Positions 1 through 13,269 of a stretch of 64,000 nt of DNA are shown piece after piece. The DNA lies in assembly GCF_024679245.1 (NCBI RefSeq), contig NC_090173.1:55326306-55390305 (forward strand), written 5' to 3'. The first letter of the stretch is position 1. Each line of letters starts with the position of its first letter. Below the pieces are notes generated by a model, which was not told where the DNA came from, made no database searches, and saw nothing but the letters and a program-made list of their open reading frames with translations. The position numbers and the translations under genes are program-made. The DNA is from Pseudorasbora parva (Eukaryota > Chordata > Actinopteri > Cypriniformes > Gobionidae).

Positions 1-1439
1 TATAGCGAATAAACTGTGATCATGGGAGAAAATGCTGAAGGTGTCTGAATACATTTTGGTTTGACTGCATAATGCTTTCGCCATTGTTTACTTTTAGCAC
101 TTTTCAAGCTATTAGTCGATGTGTTTTGACACTGGTTGTGTAGGTCTCTGCTTCTCTGCGATGTTTACTGTAAGTTATTTACATTTGCAGCAAGTATGGA
201 GTTAAGACGACAGGAAAGAGAGAGGGGTGGGCGCACAGAGAGAGAAAGAATGAGGGAATTTTAACTGTAGCCGTTTGGTCACATCTGGTATTGATTTCAT
301 CTTAAGGCACATTTAATAAGCAGCTCTTTGAAGCCCAGGCCTTTCATTTGATGCACAAAGACTCGCACACATTTTTCAACAATTGTATCAAGCTACGTTG
401 CTCTTCATGCATTTGTGTGTGTTTACATAAGACTATCGTTGTTGTTTTTTTAATGATTGTTTCTCATTTATATCAAAGACTCTCTTTGTTTTGGCCTTTC
501 TATTTGAATGGGGCATTGTTGCCAATGGTGTTGCTTGATCATGGTGGCCCATTTAAACAGCTGAGAAACTTTTCCTGGTAATTATGCTGGTTATAGCTTT
601 TAAATGCTCCTTGACCAAAATCTTTAATGCTCCACGTTGATTCATCTAGATAACCCTAGTTTATCAATTCTGTGTAAAATAGTTTGCTCGAAGCCTGTAT
701 TGCATAGGAATATTGAGAAATTCCCAATGTTAAGGACCCCTCTCTGACCACGCACATTTTCAAGGGAAAGAGAATTCAAAGCTGATGGTTTTAATCGCAG
801 AAAATGTGTGGAGTCGGGTCATTTCAACATGGCAGAAATTCAACAAAGAACAGTACTGCCAGAGTTGCCAGACGATATTGGTGCCAGATGTTGCGAAGAG
901 AAAATCTTGCCATATAAAACATGTTCCAATGGAAAGACTTCTTTCTCTTTTTCTTTCTTTCTTCTTTTTTTTCAAACAAATAAGAGCCATGCTGCCCTTT
1001 TGAAGATTTTGCGGAGTAGGATGTAGCTTATTCTCCAGAAATAAGGATGTATTTATGTGCCATGTATTCTAGTTTGTCCCTCATTTATGAAGTTGGGCAG
1101 TGGGAAAACAATGGATTGTTTCCGACATATTGAAAGTAGAAAAGAAACTTTGTTCTCGTTGGTTGTTGTTTTGAGTCATGGTTATTCCTCTGTGTGTGTG
1201 TGTGAGTGTGTTTTATGTGCACTGTTTCTATGACTTGGTGGTGTTTGCTTGTAAAAACCTAGCATGCACCGCAGCGCAATTTAGTAAGAGGGGGCATTTT
1301 CCATTACAAAGCCAATTACTGAGGCAAACCTCACCACTCCCTCCCCTCCCACTGCTTTCTCTTCCTTCTGGAGGAGGTGGAGATCATTAGTGCATCAGAG
1401 GTGGAGGGAAAGAGACAAATCGGACAATAGAAACGAGGC

Positions 1440-1735
1440 AAAAAGGCTATCCATCAAGGTCAAACACTAGATTAAGCTCCGACTCATCCCCATAACAAAG
1501 TGCCAATGAAAAAAAGTTAGTGTAGACTCCTCGGCACCCAAAAATGTCAACCCTTGTGAACGATCCCCGTCATTTGCTAACAGAGCTCCCAATTAGACAC
1601 CAGAGGCCTGACCAGAGGTAGATGGGTGGTAGTGTTTAACAGACCCTCTAATTTAGGCTAAAGCACCTCTTTGTCCCCCAAATAGCGGAGTGCAACGCAG
1701 GATAGCATTAGTGTCTGATACATGTAATGGGCCGG
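1440..1735. promoter_or_regulatory. Candidate conserved non-coding block in axin2 intron
   Basis: This is repeat-free, compositionally balanced sequence with core homeodomain-type sites (CCAATTAGACACC, CTAATTTAGG) between noisier flanks. It looks like constrained intronic DNA. No reading frame or known motif set proves function; a cross-species alignment would decide. Confidence 0.3.
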
Positions 1736-1737
1736 CT

Positions 1738-2575
1738 CCACAGTGCGACCATTTCACTCGCATTTGCGACTAAAATAGATGTGTGCGAATCGTACTTTGC
1801 ATATTCTTCTGGAGCATGTGTGTGATTTAAACAATCCCTGCGGATCAGTTTTCTTAGAGATCAGAGTAAGATCAGAAAAAGTCGTTAAATGGTATATAAC
1901 ATTGATCGTTTTAAGGCGTCTTATATTTTGAGGATTGAAAAACATAAATCGCGATACTACCTAATGTGATTTATTAAACTTCAAAAGGTTATTATTTCAT
2001 TAAATAAATGTGAGCGCATCACGTTTCAAAGCCTGAAGGTGGCGCTGCTGTGCGTTCGACAGGCTCGCGCAACAGTTCAGTCAGTGAATCGCACACATTT
2101 ATGGCAGCCATTGCTTTTGTAATAATCATGCAGTAAATATATCAGAAATGTATTATTAGTAATACAACTTCATTGGGGCAACTTTAAAGTAGATGTTCTC
2201 AATATTTAGATTTTGTTGCACCCTCAGATTCCAGTTTTTCAAATATTGTCCCATCCTAACAAACGAAAACGAAAGCTTTCAGATGATGTATAAATCTCAA
2301 TTTCTTTCAAAAATTAACCTTATGACTGGTTTTGTGGTCCAGGGTCACATATAGTAACATGTTGTAATTGTTTATCTCGCAATAATAAAACATAGGCATT
2401 TAAAAATAAGAGTCCCGGTGTATTTCAGGCTTGTTTATTAAATAAAAGTCACGCCATGTGTCCAATTTCCACCCAATATATGTAAATGCAGAAATATAGT
2501 TGCGGCCCTAAAGTTTCTAAATGCTCTCCTAAATTTTTCAACTTAGGAGCACAGGTGCACCTTGGGGGGGAAAGT
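1738..2575. repeat. Transposon-derived sequence in axin2 intron
   Basis: The part at 2132-2350 is a second copy of the right half of the element at 10693-11480. Both share GTAAATATATCAGAAATG, the phrase GCACCCTCAGATTCCAG and the end ACTGGTTTTGTGGTCCAGGG. The flanking sequence at 1738-2131 and 2351-2575 looks like further degraded repeat, but I cannot name it. Confidence 0.5.
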
Positions 2576-2703
2576 TAGCATCAAGCCCTGCATAGGCTTG
2601 GAAGACAGAAATGTTTTTTTTTTTTTCTGTAATGAAAAGATATCTTTTGACCTATAGGTGCTGGTTATAGCAGTTTTTTGACCATACATTTGCTCTGTTT
2701 CAG

Positions 2704-2830
2704 GTACTACTTCAAGAAGGCCAGCGATGAGTTCGAGTGTGGTGCTGTTTTTGAGGAGGTCTGGGACGACTGCACAGTTCTGCCCATGTATGAGGGCAAA
2801 ATCCTCGGCAAAGTGGAGAGAATGGACTAA
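2704..2830 (+). CDS. axin2: Axin-2, terminal coding exon (end of DIX domain)
   Basis: Axin-2 is a cytoplasmic scaffold of the beta-catenin destruction complex and a negative-feedback regulator of Wnt signalling. Its C-terminal DIX domain polymerises head to tail and pairs with Dishevelled. After a split codon (the first base, G, completes the previous codon) the exon encodes 41 residues, starting [20 protein letters not shown] and ending in [11 protein letters not shown], then TAA at 2828-2830. The LPMYEG and ILGKVER stretches match axin2 better than axin1, whose tail reads more like LPVFEEKIIGKVEKVD; this rests on remembered family sequences. The upstream AG acceptor is clean. A Cys at residue 23 of the exon (WDDCTVLP) sits where I expect an acidic residue. 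Only this last exon is in the window; RGS, GSK3- and beta-catenin-binding regions are upstream and not visible. Confidence 0.92.
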
Positions 2831-3980
2831 ATGAACATGACGTGGACTTACCCAGCACTCGAGACTAACTCGTTTTTATGAAGCTTAAGAAGTTTAGGCG
2901 TACCAAGCTATTGAAGGAATACTAGCCAATGAAGTACAGAGGCATCTGAACCAGCAATGCATCGTGAGAAATCGTTCGGGAAAACGAATGACCAATGAAG
3001 ATGCAGTCTAACCACTTGCTTGTTTGGACTACAACATGCCAACGATGAACTGCTGACCAGCATTTGTGATGAATATAGATGTGTATACGTGTGTCGAATG
3101 CGAGAACGTGTGCATGAGAGGTGCTCATATGTACACAAAGTTATAATATGCTTCTGTCACAAGTTAAAGACTTTATTGCTATTTATTAAACTGTCATTCC
3201 CCTCATACCTGTGTTCAGATGATGGACAAGCTGCTTATTTGATAGATTGGGAGATCTTTCCAATGTGTTATTCATGCATGGACGGATGTCTAGAGTCACC
3301 TTAACTCAACAGACTGTACCAGGAATCGTCTCTTCTGGCCAATGAGAACGAACTGCGCCTCTCCAAACCGCTCTGCTGATTGGGTGGACATTTCAACCTT
3401 TAACGCCCAGCCAATAGTCGTTGCATCTTTAGTGCCTTTGGTTTAAGGTCCAGACATTGCACAGGAACCAATAGCCTTCAAAAGAAAATAGGAAGTCATA
3501 CTATTTCAGAAAACTTAACTTAAATTCAGCATGGTCTGGCAGATCAGAGAGTGAGCATGGAAAGGGTTAATGTCCTGTGTAAACGTCGAGTGGAAAGACC
3601 TGGAGTAGCCGATTTGAAACCGCCCAGCTCCAGGGCAAAATGCATTGACATGAGTGGATAAGAACATGCCATTGCTAGTGTATTATACAGTACCTGTGCC
3701 TACATGGATACCATGCTGTGTGCTGCCCTGTTTCAGGGTGTGAATATTCCCTTGCTTTTCTGAGGGGTTTATGTTTAAAATAAGTTTTTTATGCTTTGGA
3801 TATCTTGTAATCATGACATTACTTTTCAGTGTTCCCCCCTCCCCCCAATTTTGTTCGTGTTCCACTTAAAATGTAAATTATGCATTATATAGAGCTCCAT
3901 TTTAAAGACGACTTGGTACTTTAATTATTGTAATTATGAAGAGATGTAGCCTTTATTAAAATTATATTTTTTAAATGAAC
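2831..3980 (+). other. axin2: axin2 3' untranslated region
   Basis: This sequence follows the axin2 stop codon without any repeat signature until about 3.98 kb. It ends near a poly(A) signal (ATTAAA, 3955-3960) followed by a GT-rich tract at about 3984-4016, as expected around a cleavage site. An earlier ATTAAA at 3185-3190 could give a shorter form. The exact cleavage position is inferred. Confidence 0.7.
3955..3960 (+). terminator. axin2: axin2 poly(A) signal ATTAAA
   Basis: ATTAAA is the commonest variant of AATAAA. It is followed about 25-55 bases downstream by a GT-rich tract (TTGTTTGTGTG and ACTGTGTGTTTGAGG), the arrangement expected for cleavage and polyadenylation of the axin2 transcript. 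Confidence 0.6.
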
Positions 3981-5363
3981 ACCCAGTTGTTTGTGTGCTT
4001 ACTGTGTGTTTGAGGTGATATTGTTTTCTATGTATTATTATTATTTAAAAGTAAAAAAAAATCTTGATTACATGGGCATTTTGGGGCCTTTACTGTGCTC
4101 AAACTCTTGAACGGAGTCTGAAAAATTGGTCCATATATCAAAGATGCTTGCATGCATTAGTATGAAACTCAGTGCACTTATAGACCTCATCGGGCCTAAC
4201 ATCTTTCATGCCCTAAGTTGTACGTCAGCCCAACAGGAAGTGAGCTATTATGGGTTGTTGGGGAAAAGCATGCTCTGGAATTTGATGTACTCCTCTTAGG
4301 CGATTAAACTGATCAGCGCCAAACTCAGTCAGCATGAAGTCAAGACACTGAGAATGCTAAATTGAGAGCTTTTGAGACTCTTGAAACTTCTTGAAATTTG
4401 TTTTTTGAGAAATTGCATGAAAGTCGACATATACATCAGAGATGCCGTCCAGTAGACATGGGCAAAGCCTTAGAAACGGCCGTGATGGAGGTGCTCAGTA
4501 GGGCCACCTTTTGACAAAAGTAGGGGGTTAGTTTTACCTACAGTCAGGTATATATATTGTTCTCATCGAGCCAGACATCTTTCTAATTTATAGTCATTAG
4601 CTCCAACCAACAGAAAGTCAGATATTTTGGGTTGAATGTGGATTTTTTTTAAATCATGCTGAATTTTAAACTACTACTTTTTTTTTTTTTTTTTTTTTTT
4701 AAATAACCTGGTTTAAATGCATATTGCCAATGGGGTGGTGGTGCCACTGGATGTGGGCCTGTCATTACTGCTTGCAGCTATATTTTTAATTTGAGTTGCC
4801 AAGGTATGCATTGGTCAGTATTGACTCGTTTCCACCGAGCGGTACTGAACAGTAACTTGCTATCTAATAATTTTGATGCAATATAAGCTCAATAAGAGAT
4901 TCATTGTGCAGTATAGCCAGCTTCAGATTGATTGAAACTCACAATAGTGATATAAAATCAGAAATGTGGGATATAAACTCGCAATTGTGTGATATAAACA
5001 AATAATTGTGTAATATCAACTCATAATTGTGTGAATTCAAAATTGTGTGATATAAAGTCAACACTGTGACTTATAAGTCACAGTTGCAAGATAAAAAGTT
5101 GCAATTATCTTCTTTTTATATATATTTTTTTATTTATTTGCAGTTAACAAGCTTCCATACTCATAATGTATAAAAAAGAGCTCATACTAAAAACTCAGCG
5201 TAGTACAATTTAAAATGTCCTGGAAAAGAATCGCTGAAAAAGAGTGAACCTTGACCGTTTATCAGAAGTTGTGAATGGTACCCGAACTGTACCATACCAC
5301 TTTGAAAGCGTGTCTTCTTCTTGTGACCAACAGCCACATGCCAAAAAGCAGGAACAAGATCTT
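3981..5363. other. Intergenic, with degenerate tandem repeat at about 4945-5100
   Basis: No gene is seen. A 22-base T run lies at about 4679-4700. At 4945-5100 a roughly 25-base unit centred on AATTGTGTGATATAAA recurs about six times with variation, a degenerate minisatellite. Other sequence is unclassified. Confidence 0.55.
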
Positions 5364-6184
5364 GGGTCCGTTCTTCGTACCTCGCTTAATACATCCGAGA
5401 TGATTTGACAGATCCCAGATCTTTTAATCGCGATAACTGATCTCTGGCTAATTTGGTTCTTCAAACGAATTTGCGGATTGGATTAAAATATCTGGATTAA
5501 GTGATCTGATATCACTGCTCGTGCCTGTGTTCCCTGAAGAAGGCAGATGCATCGATACTCGAAACCCCGATCAGCAATGCAGCGATTGGCTGGCGTCAAG
5601 ACAACGTAATGACATCATATATATAAAAAAGCCACCTGGAAAAACTTGGCAAAGAAAAATTAATGGACCAAATAATCAGCATCTCTTGTGCTGCATCAAG
5701 CCACTCCCACAATATCCTTCATCACTGAAATTAATGCACAGCGCAGAATAACTGCACCACATGTGTAAACCTCCAATACAACTATACAGTAATTATTCCA
5801 TCACAATTAACAAATAAATCTCTCAATCAAGTGACTGTGTCTATATTATTATACACAAATGTGAAACAACATTATATTAGTTTATATTATATATTTTATA
5901 TTAGTATTATTTAAAAATATTATTGCCCCTGGTTCATTAATGAACTCTTAGAATAAAGTAGCAGTGGCTGGGACAGATTTTAAGTATCACCTCAAGATGC
6001 AATCTAATCCTGTTTACATTAGGCTAAATAAGCTCCCGGGCAGGTTTAAGCTAACAGACCTGTTTTATGACTGTTTTAAGCAAGTCCAGGATGAGCTTCG
6101 AAGAACCAAACAATCCGAGATAATGCCAAATCGTCAACAGTCAAATCCAGCTAACTGAGTAAGCGATGTACGAAGAACGGGTCC
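5364..6184. mobile_element. Non-autonomous DNA transposon with terminal inverted repeats
   Basis: The left end GGTCCGTTCTTCGTAC and the right end GTACGAAGAACGGGTCC are inverted copies, enclosing about 820 bp without a transposase. A clear target duplication is not visible, so the superfamily is left open. Short open frames inside (for example 5521-5751 and 5964-6158) have no recognisable domain. Confidence 0.65.
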
Positions 6185-6454
6185 CTGATGTATTTCGTCC
6201 ACTGTTGTTCACTGTGTCGCTTTCTTCTTCGCGCGAGAATGACGTCAATCGCTACACCACGCCTATCATAAGTGTACTGTTGGTGGTGGAAACAAGTCAA
6301 GTGTGTATTCCCTTTGAATCAAACCCATAATGAAGCCCACACTAAAGCTGTGTCCGCAAAAGTATCAAGAATGCTCAACAAGACCCTTCTTGGATATTCA
6401 CTTGATGACAATTCTCGTTTGAAAAAGCTTTCAGTCATCATTCGGAGTACAGTC

Positions 6455-6795
6455 CTCTCACCCTAGTGTAACCTATTCCACAGATTTTCCAGAAGAAAAA
6501 AAAATAATTCATGTAAATTTTAAGCCTGTTCATGATCTTAATGGACCCTTCCACAATTGAAGGCCTTAAAATGTCCTTAAATTGGAGCAGAAAATCTGAA
6601 TTTCAGTATCATGGCAACCAATTAGGGCGCTATGATTTCTGCGATGCTGAAAACATGGACGGAAACGCAGAATCCATTCATTAAAATGGATTAAAACACA
6701 GAATTTGAGCACAAATAAAACGTCCTTAAAATATTTTTTTTGTTAAACTTTCATGATTTTAATTACTTAGACATGCTTTTAGATTAATAGAATTT
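6455..6795. repeat. Dispersed repeat, copy 1
   Basis: This segment is duplicated at 8648-8975. Both contain AGTGTAACCTATTCC, CATGATCTTAA, and GATTTCTGCGATGCTGAAAA followed by CATGGACRGAA, in the same order with many substitutions. That is the pattern of two old copies of one interspersed element. No coding capacity is seen. Confidence 0.65.
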
Positions 6796-7254
6796 AGTTT
6801 TACCATTAAAACTGAGAAAAATTAAATAGAATAAACACCTTTTTTACAATTCATGCTTTTTTTTTTTGATCTACCTCTGGATTCTTGTTTTCCAGTACAC
6901 ATATCTAAACATCCTTAAATCAAGATACATTTACTTGACATGCAAAATTAAGGGTTTTTTTCTGAGAAAATTAAGAAAATTAAGTTAGTTTATGTTTAAA
7001 ACGAGAACAAATATCTGTCAATGTGTGTGAAAAATACTTATGAAATAAGTAGGTTTTTATGAACACACTGGCAGATATTGGTTCTTGTTTTAATCATAAA
7101 ATCACTTTCACAAGATTGCTTATCTGTAAGCTGTAAAATACATTAAAACGTTTTGACGTGCTATGCTACTTTAAATTTAGTCCTTAAAAGGTCTTAAATT
7201 GACCTTCATTAAACCTCCAGAAACCCTGTTAATGTTACGAAGGCAAAGCTTTAC
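6796..7254. other. Intergenic, nothing recognised
   Basis: AT-rich sequence with homopolymer T tracts and no open frame, motif or repeat end I can name. Confidence 0.6.
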
Positions 7255-8260
7255 CAATTGATCTCAGTGCATTAGACTGTTCTGAGACCAGGTTTAGGGT
7301 ATCTAACGGGAAGCTTGGTATGGACACGATGAATGATAGCATGAGGATCCCGTAAAGAGACTCCCTGATTGGCTGTTAATCCCATCCATTAAAGTGCAGG
7401 CGGGGTTCCTGCCGGTCGGGGGTCACTCTGTGGCTGTTTGTACACCACAGAAGGCTTTGTTCATGGATCATTCCCCCCGTCAGCTCCCTCCAGCCCTGCC
7501 CCAGCACCTCCATGCTTAATTAAAATCTCACCCCCTGTAGCTACTTCCATGAGAAACCAACTCCAAGGTGAAGGCCGTTCCCAGAAAACCCCTATTGCTT
7601 CCTCCAATGCTTTCCTCGAGCTCTAGAACAGCCCATTATGAGGGAGGGAGGCAGCTTTTCAGACATCAGGTGGGGTGTTTTTGTCGCCATTTTGACAGAC
7701 AGTGCAATCTGTTGCCAGCGAGGGAATAGTTTTAGTTCAGTATTTCAAGTGGAGGGAGGAGGTTTAATGCTTTTCTTGAGTGCCTCTCCACACTTGGACC
7801 AGGCCCTGGCCTTTACCTCTGCCCTGGGAGATGTGGGATTCGCCAGGGCAGCTGGTTTTTCCTGGGGCTAATTGGAGGATTAAAATGCCCCTGGAAGAAC
7901 CACTGGCCCAGCATGCTCAGAGACAATGCTGCGGCATAATGAAGTACTTCAGACCCCGGTGAGAAATCCCAGCCATATTTGTTCCCATTATCAGCCTTTA
8001 ATTTGCTCCCTTGTAGAAAATTAATAAATGCAGCAGTAATTTGGCCACTAGAGCCCTGTTTGTGTGAGCGCGCACAAGCTCGGAGATAGGTTGGAGTGCT
8101 AAGTGTTTTTTTTTTTTCTTTGAATAACAAATACAGCCTGGCAGAGATCAGAGCATGCATGACCCTTGACTTGTCACTTCCCTTCTCCTAATTGTCCTTC
8201 ATTCCAGTGAGCTCTATTTTAAAGTTTCCTGTGCTTTGATCGTGAAACCATCTAGGAAAC
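7255..8260. promoter_or_regulatory. Candidate conserved non-coding/enhancer block 1 (axin2 3' flank)
   Basis: About 1 kb of repeat-poor sequence with many homeodomain-type cores (GCTTAATTAAAATC near 7513, GGGCTAATTGGAGGATTAAAA near 7865, AAAATTAATAAATG near 8018) and no sustained coding frame. A full TCF/LEF consensus, GCTTTGATC, lies at 8233-8241, about 5.4 kb beyond the axin2 stop. axin2 is a direct Wnt/TCF target in vertebrates, so a role in its feedback is possible. One such 9-mer is not significant alone. Confidence 0.4.
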
Positions 8261-8370
8261 TCTTAGCCGTATTTCCCTGAACGGCCATGACCTTCCCGTC
8301 TAAATGCGGCCGTAAAAACATCCCTGCCGTGCTGTGGTGGACATCGCAGGTGCCATCTGCCACCGCAGGG

Positions 8371-9085
8371 AGAGTTTAATGCCGGCTGACTTATGCCGCC
8401 TTCATGTGCTATCGGGAATTTCCTACTTCCCACTTCAGAAGTCGTGATTACAAGCGCGTTGCACTCAAATGCTCTGCTGTCAGAATGAACAGGAATCATG
8501 GAGGACTGGGAAAATCGTATGATTACACTTTTGTACCTAAAGAGTGCATATTAGTCCCTCAAAATGTACATATTGGTTCCAAAAGTGTACATATTAGAAC
8601 CTTTTTAAAGGGTACCATCCCAGCGACAGCTTTTGTACCTTTTTTCTTAGAGTGTAGTGTAACCTATTCCTCTCATTTTCCAAAAAATTCTCAAGTCTTC
8701 ATAATCATTTTGAGCCCTATCATGATCTTAACTAGGGTTTCCGCTGGTCTTAAATTGACCTTCCACAATTAAAGACCTTAAGAATGTCTAAAAATTGGAG
8801 CACAAATCTTAAATTCAATATCATGGCATGAAATAATGGCCCTGATTTCTGCGATGCTGAAAACATGGACAGAATCACAGAATCCATTCATAAAAATAAA
8901 AGACCCTAAAAATGTATTAAGTAAATTGTTGTCAAATTGTCTATGATTTAAATTAATTAGACATGCTTTTAGAGAGAGTTTAAAGCCGGCTGACTTATGT
9001 TGCCTTCATGTGCTATCGAAAATGTCCCACTTCCCACATCAGAAGTTGTGATTGCGGAGCGTGCTGCACTCAAATGTCAGAATGG
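8371..9085. repeat. Direct repeat pair flanking dispersed-repeat copy 2
   Basis: About 110 bp at 8371-8486 recurs at 8974-9085. Shared words are GCCGGCTGACTTATG, CCTTCATGTGCTATCG and CAGAAGTYGTGATT. Between them lie a short element rich in GTAC words (about 8531-8655) and the second copy (8648-8975) of the repeat at 6455-6795. The arrangement looks like a tandemly duplicated or nested old transposon. Confidence 0.6.
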
Positions 9086-9355
9086 CAAGGTTTATTCTTG
9101 CCGATTTATTGGGAAAATCTCATTAAAACCAAAATTATACGTAGTGACACATGCACTGACAACCATTTAAACATTTACAATGCCAGATTCTGTAATTTCA
9201 GTCAAATCCAGGTGGTTTTCGCTGTGTATAAAACATACATTTATACACATTTATACATTTACATTTATAATTTACAGATTATGTAAATACGCTTCATTAA
9301 TGACAAGACAATCCAGCTGATTTCTCAATGTTAAGTGTTCTCTTTTTTTCCGTAG

Positions 9356-9356
<1 letters not shown>

Positions 9357-9432
<76 letters not shown>
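9357..9432. repeat. (TA)n microsatellite
   Basis: About 38 uninterrupted TA dinucleotides in AT-rich intergenic DNA. Confidence 0.97.
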
Positions 9433-9433
<1 letters not shown>

Positions 9434-9699
9434 TTGTTTTTATGAATTCAGTTAATTAAATAGCTAGTAGTCTATTTACTGGTAAATATTACAGTAAACA
9501 AACATCATAGACAATGTCAGAAATAATGTCAATAACACTTCTATAAATGACTTGTTTCTGCACAGTTATTGAGGTAAACATCCCTAAAGTACCGAAAAAA
9601 GGTACCGGTTAAAATGTGAACGGTACCCAACGTAGTCGCAACGTTGGATTGATGATATCAGTGCTCTCGCTTCTCATGGCACAAAGCGTAGCACGTGGG

Positions 9700-10420
9700 A
9701 GGCAGCACAGTAACCATATCAGGCGGTGTGTGTGCCAGGGGCTCGCTCTGAGCAGCGCTAACTGTTTCATTCACTTCATTGTGTGGGGTGGTAATTGGCA
9801 TTAAGCGCTACTCTGGCGGCTTTAACCAGCTTCTGTGTGTGTGAAAGGGAGAGAAAGAGACAGCTAAAGCTGCCTTAGTTCACTTCCCAGCCAACATTAG
9901 CTCGCATGGCAGGCCAGGGCTATTGTGCTGCTTCACTTTTGTTACACTTAAGAGAGGGACTCCAAACCGGTTCTGCCAAAAAAAAAAAAAAAAAAAAAAA
10001 AAAAGGGTCTCTGTTGATAGATTTATTTGCCAGGTAAAAACGTTCGGCTGTGAAAACGTGGGAGAAACAGAAGGGTGTGTGTGTGGGAGGAGGGTTAAAG
10101 GATAAATGAGGAAGAAAAAAGAAGGAAAAGAGAGCGACAGAGACTGAGACATGGGCTATTGCCAAGAGACACATCAAAGCGCTCCCTTGATGTTTATTTT
10201 GAATGGGCACTAATGGTTTCTGAAGGCAAAGAATTGCAGCAGGAAGACGAAAAGAAAGAGCGAGAGACACAGACAGAAGTATGGAGCCAGGCAGCAATCC
10301 TGTGAGGGCACAAATATTCTCATCTTGTGTCTGTAAAAGGAACAGCAGGGTGTGGTGATGGTGGAGATGCGAAGACCAGGTTATGATTACATCCACCCAT
10401 GTTCTTGGTGCACTGCTTTG
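9700..10420. promoter_or_regulatory. Candidate conserved non-coding block 2
   Basis: Repeat-poor, compositionally mixed sequence apart from a 27-base A run at 9978-10004. It carries GGTAATTGGCATTAA near 9789 and a TCF/LEF-type word CATCAAAGC at 10172-10180 beside a long gene-like but non-coding stretch. An open frame of 158 codons on the minus strand (9920-10396) has low-complexity composition and no domain. The regulatory reading is inference. Confidence 0.3.
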
Positions 10421-10692
10421 AGCCTTTGCCCAATACGCTATGCTTGTCTTTGTTTTTTATAGTTGATCTGCCATGTATATAAGTAAGTGTATAAGTGTTT
10501 TTCCTGTCCTTTTCATTTTCTTTCTGATTTTGAAATCAGCCCTGTTTAAAGACACCGCTAAATTAAGAGACATGTGCATGTTCTGGAAGTAGATCAAATG
10601 AAGCAGAAAACATGCCGTTTCGATGACTCTCGAATATCTACTGGAGTAAGTTAGTTCAGGCAAGAATAAAAATCAAAACAACAAAGTAAGTA

Positions 10693-11480
10693 CATGTGAC
10701 CCTGGAGCCCAAAACCAGTCATACATCTCACGGGAATATTTGTGGCAAAAGCCAACAAGACATTGTGTCGGTCAAAATTATTTTTTTATGCCAAAAATCA
10801 TTAGTATATTAAGTTTATGTTCCATGAAGATATTTAGTACATCTCCTACACTTAAAAAAATTATTTAGAAAAAAAGTTACCTAGTTGCCTTAAAATTTTG
10901 AGTTCGTTGAAATTAAAATTTTGAGTTAATGCAATGACAATTTTTTGAGATTCGACAACCTTTATTAAAATATTATTATAAGATTTTGTAAGCATATTGG
11001 GTAATTGTGTGTTTTATTTCTGATGATGCAGTGAAACATGCCAAATAGTGCTATTTTCATGATTTATCAAAAATTTTATGTGGTTCAGATACAAAAATAT
11101 TTTGAGTTTCTATTTAATAAACTAATTTCCTTCATTGTATTAACTTAAATTTTTAATTTCAATAAACTCAAAATTTTAAGGCAACCAGGTTACTTACTTT
11201 TTTAAGTTAAACCAACAAAAACCAGCCAAAATGTTTTACAGTCTACCGTAAATATATCAGAAATGTATTATTAGTAGTAATATGCATTGCTAAGGACTTC
11301 ATTTGGACAACTTTAAAGGCAACTCAATATTTAGATGTTTTTGCACCCTCAGATTCCAGATTTTCTAATAGTTGTATCTCGGCTCCTGGCAAACCACACA
11401 TCAGTGGAAAGATTATTTATTAAATTTTAAATTTTAAAAAACGGACCCTTATTACTGGTTTTGTGGTCCAGGGTCACATG
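10693..11480. mobile_element. Non-autonomous DNA transposon with TIRs
   Basis: The left end CATGTGACCCTGGAGCCCAA and the right end, read inverted as CATGTGACCCTGGACCACAA, match closely and enclose 788 bp of AT-rich, non-coding DNA. A partial second copy of its right half lies in the axin2 intron at 2132-2350. The superfamily is not determined because no clear target duplication is visible. Confidence 0.75.
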
Positions 11481-12900
<1,420 letters not shown>

Positions 12901-12992
12901 TAACTCCTAAATGCATTTCAAAACAATTGGAAATAAAATCAAATTGAATGTGGAGTATTTTAACTGTGACAAAAACAACAACTGCTTACCAT

Positions 12993-13269
12993 TTTGAGTA
13001 AGAATCACATTGATCAGTTGGTCTTCACCTTCTTCATTCCAGACAGCCATTTTGTAATGAAAATGTTTACTCAGATATGAAATTAGATGTTTTTTCTTGC
13101 GTTCATCACTCACATTGTTCTTCTTGTGCAATGGCACATTAATACCAAATGTGATTTTTAGTGTCCACACACTCTCTGAACTAGGCATCACAGGATATCT
13201 ATTTGCCTGGCTTTTAGTGAGACCACACAGGTAGGCTCTTTCAGGGTGTCTTGGGGGAAGAGATCTCTT
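12993..13269 (-). other. Unrecognised candidate exon or pseudo-exon
   Basis: On the minus strand an open stretch runs from about 13269 to a consensus splice donor: the frame reads through LINVILTQNG and is followed by GTAAGC near 12990. The predicted peptide (including NRYPVMPSSESVWTLKI and YKMAVWNEEGEDQLINVI) has protein-like composition, unlike the shadow frames around it. I do not recognise a family. The acceptor is weak (AAG near 13270, poor pyrimidine tract). It may be an exon of an unknown gene, a transposon gene remnant, or chance; frames of this length do occur elsewhere in the window. Confidence 0.25.

Larger units (their letters stand above)
1..2703 (+). other. axin2: axin2, last intron (3' part)
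   Basis: This stretch lies directly upstream of the terminal axin2 exon and ends in a good acceptor: a T-rich tract and the sequence CTGTTTCAG at 2695-2703. I found no earlier DIX-domain exon in it, so the preceding exon lies outside the window. It contains a compact, transposon-free block (1440-1735) and a repeat-rich part (about 1738-2575). The assignment as intron is inferred from the splice acceptor and from the exon starting mid-codon. Confidence 0.8.

Noticed and set aside
2704..2830. Assignment to axin1
   Set aside because: The LPMYEG...ILGKVER tail is closer to axin2 than to axin1.
4945..5100. CRISPR-like array
   Set aside because: Units are degenerate and contiguous without unique spacers; this is vertebrate DNA.
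9920..10396. 158-codon minus frame
   Set aside because: Crosses a 27-base A run as poly-Phe and is low complexity elsewhere.
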